11,235 bases of DNA, taken from the NCBI GenBank assembly GCA_001799975.1, contig MGUQ01000050.1, positions 33,025 to 44,259 on the forward strand. The letters run 5' to 3'. The DNA comes from Elusimicrobia bacterium RIFCSPLOWO2_01_FULL_54_10 (GTDB taxonomy: Bacteria > Elusimicrobiota > Elusimicrobia > 2-02-FULL-39-32). Below, piece by piece: positions 7,189 through 11,235 of the stretch. How positions within the stretch are numbered: the first letter of the stretch is position 1; every line of letters begins with the position of its first letter. The notes under the pieces were generated by a model. That model saw nothing but the letters and a program-made list of their open reading frames with translations, was not told the DNA's origin and ran no database searches. Both the position numbers and the translations under genes were made by a program.

Positions 7189-7922
7189 TGGCCGTGCTTG
7201 GCTTGTTTTTGGTATCTGGATTGATCTTTGCGGACTTCGCAGCGTTCTTTTTCCTTGCGGACTTCTTCCTTGCGCACTTCAATCTGTTTGCATTCCTCGC
7301 GGCGCACTTCTTCTTTTCTGCAATCCACAGTGTGGCCGGTGTGGCATTTTCTGCCAATCAACCCACGGTTAGCCTGTCCCTTATAGTTGCGGAGATCGCA
7401 CTGGAGCTCCACAGCCTTCTCGCGAAGCCTGAACACCAAATCCCGGCCTTTCATGCCCTGGGCTTTGAGCTGACAGGCATAGGCCTGAAGCTGTTCTCTG
7501 CAATTGGGGCCTGTGACTACGGGGCCGCCGTCATCGCCCGGAGGCAGGTTGGGGTCTTCAACCGGGGGATCCGTGGGAGTGGGATCTATTTCAGGCGGAT
7601 CAGTAGGGTCAGTGGGATCCGTTGTGGGATCCGTTGTAGGAGGCTCTGTGGGGTCCGTCACGGGCGGCACATTGCTTGTGCAGCCGGCCGAGATCAGGGA
7701 GCTCTCCTTTTGAGCCTGAAGCATGCTGAGCTGGATCTCATAGCTCTGGCGGATGGCCGCCATTTCAGCGGGGTCCGTGGTCATGCTCAGGGCCAGATTG
7801 GTGTCGTTCGACAACTGGGTCATGAGCCGGTTATAGCTGTCGGTCAGATCCGAGCAGATGTCGGCATAGACAAAAGTCGCGAGGGAGAGCGTGCTGATCA
7901 CCGTCAAGAATATTTTTTTCAT
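7167..7922 (-). CDS. Secreted cysteine-rich protein with Thr/Pro/Asp linker and Lys/Arg/Glu tail, function unknown
   Basis: I do not recognise this 251-residue protein. It has a clear Sec signal peptide (residues 1-20, cut after FVYA). The mature N-terminal part (about 21-85) is helical, with Cys23 and Cys81. Residues about 86-130 form a low-complexity linker built of DPT, DPP and TDP units, strongly acidic. A second helical segment (about 140-180; Cys141, Cys150, Cys175) follows, and then a basic, cysteine-containing tail (Cys193, 201, 211, 228). Here variants of the unit (K/R)EEVR recur between 201 and 233, before a His/Arg-rich end (KHGHRRGHYR). The start at 7922 was chosen over an in-frame ATG at 7943 because a GGGAGGT ribosome site at 7930-7936 lies 7 bases before it and it begins the signal peptide exactly. 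It stands alone between a terminator and the promoter of the next operon. Nine cysteines in a secreted protein suggest disulfides or metal binding. Confidence 0.85.
   Translation of the reverse strand: MKKIFLTVISTLSLATFVYADICSDLTDSYNRLMTQLSNDTNLALSMTTDPAEMAAIRQSYEIQLSMLQAQKESSLISAGCTSNVPPVTDPTEPPTTDPTTDPTDPTDPPEIDPTPTDPPVEDPNLPPGDDGGPVVTGPNCREQLQAYACQLKAQGMKGRDLVFRLREKAVELQCDLRNYKGQANRGLIGRKCHTGHTVDCRKEEVRREECKQIEVRKEEVRKEKERCEVRKDQSRYQKQAKHGHRRGHYR
7224..7322 (-). repeat. Degenerate tandem repeat encoding (K/R)EEVR-type units
   Basis: The 3' part of the secreted-protein gene contains several imperfect copies of a short unit, seen on the plus strand as CTTGCGGACTTC, CTTGCGCACTTC and CGGCGCACTTC. 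They encode the repeated Lys/Arg-Glu-Glu-Val-Arg stretch at residues 201-233, which would form a continuous charged helix. Short in-frame units of this kind can expand or contract by slippage. Confidence 0.6.
7533..7667 (-). repeat. Low-complexity repeat encoding the Thr/Pro/Asp linker
   Basis: This stretch encodes residues 86-130 of the secreted protein and is built from short related units. They include two adjacent copies of GGATCCGTTGT on the plus strand near 7616-7637 and further GGATC- or GGGTC-containing variants on both sides. The encoded sequence is dominated by DPT, DPP and TDP, typical of flexible spacers in exported proteins. Confidence 0.65.
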
Positions 7923-7929
7923 TTTACTT

Positions 7930-7950
7930 ACCTCCCGTTTCATTACTATA
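7930..7950 (-). promoter_or_regulatory. Candidate -10 box and ribosome binding site of the secreted-protein gene
   Basis: On the minus strand TATAGT (7950-7945) matches 5 of 6 positions of the -10 consensus, and GGGAGGT (7936-7930) lies 7 bases before the ATG at 7922. Seventeen bases above the -10 is only TTTCAA, a poor -35, so the promoter may need an activator. The ribosome site is convincing; the -10 box is tentative. Because the -10 box lies directly before the upstream in-frame ATG at 7943, that ATG is probably not the start. Confidence 0.5.
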
Positions 7951-7987
7951 AGTGTAACCTTTGCACGTTGAAATTTCGTTACAGATT

Positions 7988-8122
7988 TGTAAAGAAACTG
8001 TAAATCTTTTCACAATTGAAGTATGCCCCCGAAATCCAGTCAATACAAGCTTGTGTTTACATCTATTTACATCTGCAATAAAATGTAAATAATAAAGCCA
8101 GGCGATCAGGCCTGGCTGTAAA
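7988..8122. promoter_or_regulatory. AT-rich control region with six TGTAAA/TTTACA hexamers
   Basis: The 7944-8155 gap has no gene on either strand. It contains TGTAAA at 7988, 7999, 8084 and 8117 and its complement TTTACA at 8056 and 8066. The pairs at 7988/7999 and 8056/8066 are 10 or 11 bases apart, about one helical turn. An inverted repeat, ATTTACAT (8065-8072) and ATGTAAAT (8083-8090), has a 10-base centre. Another, AGATTT (7983-7988) and AAATCT (8002-8007), encloses one of the direct repeats. This arrangement suggests binding sites of a regulator acting on the secreted-protein gene. The regulator is unknown, and the last two copies fall beside or within the terminator of the upstream operon. 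Confidence 0.45.
8083..8117 (-). terminator. Rho-independent terminator after the MoeB-rhodanese gene
   Basis: AGCCAGGC (8096-8103) and GCCTGGCT (8110-8117) form a perfect 8-base-pair stem with a 6-base loop. On the minus strand the stem is followed by a T-rich but interrupted tract (TTTATTATTTACATTTT). It lies about 40 bases after the stop of the MoeB-like gene and would separate it from the secreted-protein gene. Confidence 0.75.
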
Positions 8123-8155
8123 ATAATGGGGAATTTAGGCTATTCTATGGGATTT

Positions 8156-9307
8156 TTAGTATCTGGGAAGGGATGGATCTATTTCATTGGCCCAGGCGTC
8201 TATGCCGCCGGCCACGTTCTTAACCTTCTTAAATCCGTATTCTTTAAGTATTTTAACTGCCTTTGCGCTGCGCCCGCCCATTTTGCAATGGACATAGATT
8301 TCGTCTGCCGTATCCAGCTCATTGACCCGTTCCCGGAGGTTTGCTAAAGGAATGAGCTTGGCCTGGGGTAGATGGACAATTTGCCATTCTTCCTGTTCCC
8401 GTACATCCAAAACAAACACCTTGTCCTTTTTGGAGTCCAAAACCTTCTTAAATTCCTTGACAGTGACCTCTTCAATATGTCCGTTTTCAGGGGCGGCTTC
8501 CTGCCCGCGTCCAATGCCGCAAAAGAGGTCATAATCTATCAGTTCCTTAATAGAGGGGTTCTTGCCGCAAACGGGGCAGTCCGGGTCCTTTTGAAGCTTG
8601 ACTTCCCGGAAGCGCATTTCCATGGCATTGAAAAGGAGCAGGCGGCCGATAAGAGGTTCTCCGCGGCCCATAGCAATCTTGATGGCTTCCGTAGCTTGCA
8701 TGACGCCTATGATGCCGGGCAATATTCCCAGAACGCCGCCTTCGGCGCAAGAGGGAACCATGCCGGGCGGGGGCGGCTCAGGATAAAGGCAGCGGTAGCA
8801 GGGGCCTTCGGGAGTTTTGAAAACCGTGCATTGGCCGTCAAAGCGGAAGATGCTTCCGTAAATAAGGGGTTTTTTAAGGAAAACGCAGGCATCGTTGACG
8901 AGATACCTTGTCTGGAAATTGTCCGTGCCGTCGACAATGATGTCATATTCCTTGAAGATGTCCATGATGTTGTCCCGGGTCAAGCGGATTTGGTAGGTAT
9001 TCACCTTTACTTCGGGGTTGATGGAGTTGATGCGGGCCTTGGCGGATTCCACCTTTGGGCGTCCAATATCAGCGGTGGAGTGGATGATCTGTCTCTGCAA
9101 GTTGGACTGGTCCACCATGTCAAAATCGACGATTCCGAGAGTGCCCACTCCGGCCGCGCCCAGATAGAGCCCAAGCGGCGAGCCCAGACCGCCCGCGCCT
9201 ATGAGCAGCATCTTGGTGTTGAGGAGTTTTTCCTGCCCGTCCACGCCCACTTCGGGCATGATCAGGTGGCGGGAATATCTCTGTATTTGTTCGTTGCTTA
9301 GCGCCAT
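8156..9307 (-). CDS. moeB: E1-like sulfur-carrier adenylyltransferase (MoeB/ThiF type) fused to a rhodanese domain
   Basis: This 383-residue protein adenylates, and probably sulfurates, the C-terminal glycine of a ubiquitin-like sulfur carrier such as MoaD or ThiS. The adenylation domain (about 1-255) shows the nucleotide-binding GAGGLG (37-42), DFDMVDQSNLQRQ (61-73), DGTDNFQTR (126-134), two zinc Cys pairs (C170/C173 and C244/C247), and the PSCAEGGVLG loop with Cys187, the conserved cysteine of the Uba4/MOCS3 type. The rhodanese domain (about 278-383) has the active-site loop HCKMGGRS with Cys341, which would carry persulfide sulfur. This two-domain form corresponds to eukaryotic MOCS3/Uba4 and many bacterial MoeB-rhodanese proteins; E. 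coli MoeB lacks the second domain. The ATG is preceded by AAGGA at 9317-9321 and overlaps the upstream phosphatase gene by 10 bases. No carrier, thi or moa gene is in the window, so the pathway (molybdopterin, thiamine or other) is open. Confidence 0.93.
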   Translation of the reverse strand: MALSNEQIQRYSRHLIMPEVGVDGQEKLLNTKMLLIGAGGLGSPLGLYLGAAGVGTLGIVDFDMVDQSNLQRQIIHSTADIGRPKVESAKARINSINPEVKVNTYQIRLTRDNIMDIFKEYDIIVDGTDNFQTRYLVNDACVFLKKPLIYGSIFRFDGQCTVFKTPEGPCYRCLYPEPPPPGMVPSCAEGGVLGILPGIIGVMQATEAIKIAMGRGEPLIGRLLLFNAMEMRFREVKLQKDPDCPVCGKNPSIKELIDYDLFCGIGRGQEAAPENGHIEEVTVKEFKKVLDSKKDKVFVLDVREQEEWQIVHLPQAKLIPLANLRERVNELDTADEIYVHCKMGGRSAKAVKILKEYGFKKVKNVAGGIDAWANEIDPSLPRY

Positions 9308-9948
9308 AAATCGAGGTCCTTCAGCTCTTTTAGATGATCGATCATGTAGTTTAGATTCAGCTTTTCCAGATCTTCGCGGCTCCGGTAACCATATGTGACC
9401 GCGCAGGTTTTGACTCCGGCCCGCCTGCCCGCTTCCATGTCCGGGAGCCCATCGCCAACCATCAGGGCGGATGAAGCTGGAACAGCCATGTCTGAAAGAG
9501 CTTTTAAAACAGGTTCCGGATCCGGCTTTTTTTTGGGAGTGGATTCTCCCCCCACCACGGTCTTGAAATATTTGTCGATTTCAAAATACCTTAAAATTTT
9601 TTCGGTCATGGCCAGAGGCTTGTTGGTGACCAGCCCCAAGGGCAGGCGTTTGAAATGCTCCAAAGTTTCCTTTACGCCGGGATAGAGGGTGGTTTTAACC
9701 GTGCAGCGGTCCAGATATTGAGGATGAAAAATTTCTATGGCATGGGCCAGATATTTTTCGTCTTTATTCCCGGTAGCTCTTTCTAAAAGCGTTTTCATGC
9801 CGTCGCCGATGTAACCCATCACTTCTTTTGCAGGTTTTTCGGGCAGGCCCAGCCGGGAGAGGGTAAAATTCACCGAGGCGGCGATGTCCGCCGCGGAATC
9901 CACCAGAGTCCCGTCCATGTCAAAGATCAGCCCCTGCAGATTTGTCAC
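9298..9948 (-). CDS. gph: HAD-family phosphatase, phosphoglycolate phosphatase type
   Basis: This 216-residue cytoplasmic HAD-superfamily hydrolase carries all four catalytic motifs. They are DMDGTLVDS with nucleophile D10 and acid/base D12, LVTNK with T108, the lysine of KKPDPEP (K141), and VGDGLPDMEAG with Mg-binding D166 and D170. A helical cap lies between motifs I and II. Sequence style and length fit phosphoglycolate phosphatase (Gph), which removes 2-phosphoglycolate formed during DNA repair or oxygenation; related enzymes such as the pyrophosphatase PpaX look alike, so the substrate is not certain. The start is a GTG at 9948. It is the only start that keeps motif I, no ATG lies in frame upstream, and there is no Shine-Dalgarno sequence. 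A TATAAT box ends 9 bases before it. The downstream moeB gene overlaps the 3' end by 10 bases, so the two are cotranscribed; no functional link is evident. Confidence 0.9.
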   Translation of the reverse strand: MTNLQGLIFDMDGTLVDSAADIAASVNFTLSRLGLPEKPAKEVMGYIGDGMKTLLERATGNKDEKYLAHAIEIFHPQYLDRCTVKTTLYPGVKETLEHFKRLPLGLVTNKPLAMTEKILRYFEIDKYFKTVVGGESTPKKKPDPEPVLKALSDMAVPASSALMVGDGLPDMEAGRRAGVKTCAVTYGYRSREDLEKLNLNYMIDHLKELKDLDLWR

Positions 9949-9956
9949 TTTTACTC

Positions 9957-9962
9957 ATTATA
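9957..9962 (-). promoter_or_regulatory. TATAAT -10 box before the phosphatase gene
   Basis: A perfect minus-strand TATAAT ends 9 bases before the GTG start, just after the T-tract of the upstream terminator. No convincing -35 is found at 16-18 bases. If it is used, transcription starts at about 9950 and the message begins almost at the start codon, which agrees with the absence of a ribosome binding site. Confidence 0.5.
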
Positions 9963-9972
9963 CAAAATTCAC

Positions 9973-10014
9973 AAAAAAGAATCGGGACCCTCGAAGGGAC
10001 GAGAGTCCCGATTC
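9973..10014 (-). terminator. Strong rho-independent terminator after the right-edge gene
   Basis: GAATCGGGAC (9979-9988) pairs with GTCCCGATTC (10005-10014). After one mismatch the stem continues with CTCG (9990-9993) and CGAG (10000-10003) around a 6-base loop. On the minus strand the stem is followed directly by six T residues (9978-9973). It begins about 18 bases after the stop of the right-edge gene and insulates it from the phosphatase operon. Confidence 0.92.
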
Positions 10015-10032
10015 CTTGCGAAAGGCTGCGGC

Positions 10033-11235
10033 TTATTGCTGGATGATGTAGGTGATGTGCGCTTCGGTTCCCTGCGTTGACAAATTGCTGGGAGTTTTCG
10101 CTCCGGCAATCACCAGGGCGTCGCCTCGCTGCTGCACCTTGGAGGAATTGACGTATCCCATGCCCGCAACGGCGGCATAGACCGCCCGAGCTTCCCGTCC
10201 CACCAAAGTGATTTCGTTGCCCGTGTCCGCCAGCTTGAAGAGGATGGAAAGCCGCAGGTTTTGGATTCCCGTCCAGGGGTCCGCGTCGGCGGTCATGGCC
10301 ACGGTGACGGGGTGGGCGGCAAACCGGATGCGGATCTGGTTGACGGCGCTGGCGGCCGTCGGGGACAGGATCATGAGCTGGTCGTTGGGGATGCCCATGT
10401 CCTCCGCCAGGGCATGAATCCTGTTGGCGTCTTTGTTCCAGACGATCGCGTAGATGGGCTTTTCTCCCTGTGGGGCGCTCCGCTCCGTTGCCTGCACGGT
10501 TCCCTTGATCAGGTTGCTCAGGGCTGTGGACGGGGCATCGCCTTCGACCAGGCCGTTTAAGTCAAACACCATGATGCTGGCCGGCCCGGCAACCGCGGGC
10601 GGGACGACGGCTTCTCCCAGGGACATGGAAAGGCTTCCCTTCTCTTTCAGAGTTTCCGCCATGCGGATTCTTGCGAGAGCGGCCGCTTCGACATCCATGG
10701 GCAAGAAATCCCCCACGCCTCTGGCCACTTCCAGTTCCGAGGCGTAGAGAGTTTGCGCTCCGGAGAGATTCAGGCCGATGGCGGAGGCGTTGCCGCCGAA
10801 GTTCAAGAACGATCCGGAAACCGCCCCTGCGACAAAGCTAAAGCCGGCCAGCAGGGTCGACGCCGCCTTGAGCCTGAGCAGAGCCAAGACGGCCCGCAGG
10901 CCCGTGAAGCCGCCGTTGCGTGCGATGGAGAGGCCTTTGAAAGCAATTTCGCTCCCCGCCACGAACAAGACGGGCGTAACGACGATCAGGATAGTCTTTA
11001 GGATTTCCGGAATCGAAGCGTTCGTTCCGACGGTTCCCGCGATGGCGTCCAGAACGGACGAGATGAAAACAAAACCCGCGACGCTTGCGGCGATTCGAGT
11101 CGTTTGATTGAAGCTAAACAATCTCCGCATGACCGAGATTTGTCCGGAAGACGTCGCGATGATTGTCCTGGTGTTGATGAGACCTGCGTTCCGCAACTCC
11201 CTCACAAAATGCCTGATTTCATCCCGCTTTCCGCC
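10033..11235 (-). CDS. Unrecognised membrane protein, C-terminal part (runs off right edge)
   Basis: The frame is open from the right edge to a TAA at 10033, giving 400 visible residues. A GTG at 11205 could be a start, but the ten codons before it are open and read like normal coding sequence. I therefore treat the gene as continuing beyond the window. Within the visible part, about residues 45-66, 82-110 and 115-145 are hydrophobic and could be membrane helices. The C-terminal half is soluble in character: MVFDLNGLVEGD resembles a Rossmann-like or HAD-like strand, followed by a KPIYAIVWN strand, an ALAEDMGIPNDQL helix and a final alternating section ending in ITYIIQQ. I cannot assign a family. 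It resembles C-terminal regions of very large proteins of Omnitrophota only in general style. The strong terminator just after the stop shows that it ends its transcription unit. Confidence 0.75.
   Translation of the reverse strand, partial: GGKRDEIRHFVRELRNAGLINTRTIIATSSGQISVMRRLFSFNQTTRIAASVAGFVFISSVLDAIAGTVGTNASIPEILKTILIVVTPVLFVAGSEIAFKGLSIARNGGFTGLRAVLALLRLKAASTLLAGFSFVAGAVSGSFLNFGGNASAIGLNLSGAQTLYASELEVARGVGDFLPMDVEAAALARIRMAETLKEKGSLSMSLGEAVVPPAVAGPASIMVFDLNGLVEGDAPSTALSNLIKGTVQATERSAPQGEKPIYAIVWNKDANRIHALAEDMGIPNDQLMILSPTAASAVNQIRIRFAAHPVTVAMTADADPWTGIQNLRLSILFKLADTGNEITLVGREARAVYAAVAGMGYVNSSKVQQRGDALVIAGAKTPSNLSTQGTEAHITYIIQQ

Noticed and set aside
7504..7713. A plus-strand Gly/Ser/Val-rich repeat protein
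   Set aside because: It is the antisense of the Thr/Pro/Asp linker in another frame. It has no ribosome site and no signal peptide.
7176..8003. A 275-codon plus-strand frame with hydrophobic Phe/Ala/Leu repeats
   Set aside because: It is the antisense of the charged repeat tail and linker of the secreted protein. The apparent membrane segments come from the reverse complement of Lys/Glu/Arg codons.
8065..8090. The ATTTACAT/ATGTAAAT inverted repeat as a second terminator
   Set aside because: Its stem is only A/T-rich with one G-C pair and a 10-base loop, too weak to stop transcription. It fits an operator better.
8372..9301. A 309-codon plus-strand reading frame
   Set aside because: It lies opposite the MoeB-rhodanese gene, whose motifs and zinc cysteines are all intact. 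The plus-strand protein has no recognisable domain or ribosome site.

Overview
The window comes from a diderm (Gram-negative type) bacterium. It encodes an inner-membrane ExbB/ExbD/TonB-type energy module, a probable outer-membrane beta-barrel protein, and secreted proteins with ordinary Sec signal peptides. G+C looks slightly above half by eye, with one clearly AT-rich intergenic stretch at 7944-8155. The taxon cannot be fixed from sequence alone. The combination of a very large TPR protein, a duplicated ExbD and a large unrecognised membrane protein suggests an uncultured lineage such as Omnitrophota or a deltaproteobacteria-like group, but that is an impression and not a result.

Every supported gene is on the minus strand, so the biological order runs from high to low coordinates. 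(1) 11235-10033: the 3' part of an unrecognised membrane protein, closed by a strong hairpin terminator at 9973-10014. (2) 9948-8156: a two-gene unit made of a HAD phosphatase of the phosphoglycolate phosphatase type and an E1-like MoeB/ThiF adenylyltransferase fused to a rhodanese domain. The two genes overlap by 10 bases and end at a terminator at 8096-8117. (3) 7944-8155: an AT-rich regulatory region holding six copies of TGTAAA/TTTACA. (4) 7922-7167: a secreted, cysteine-rich protein with a Thr/Pro/Asp linker and a Lys/Arg/Glu tail, not recognised. (5) 7149 to the left edge: an apparent operon of five complete genes and one partial gene. These are an outer-membrane beta-barrel protein with N-terminal copper-amine-oxidase-N-like repeats, a 1010-residue periplasmic TPR protein, ExbB/TolQ, two different ExbD/TolR proteins, and the N-terminus of a TonB-like protein.

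The last operon is the most interesting part. Its inner-membrane parts keep the residues expected of a proton-driven energiser: the ExbD transmembrane Asp in both copies and the TonB SxxxH motif. The outer-membrane partner does not look like a TonB-dependent receptor, and a large TPR protein would sit between the two membranes. This resembles, in gene content only, Tol-Pal-like or AglRQS-like force-transducing envelope machines, with a possibly new outer-membrane partner.

Two genes, the phosphatase and the beta-barrel protein, have a perfect TATAAT box about 9-11 bases before a non-ATG start and no Shine-Dalgarno sequence. That suggests leaderless or near-leaderless transcripts. No rRNA, tRNA, CRISPR array, insertion sequence or phage gene was seen.
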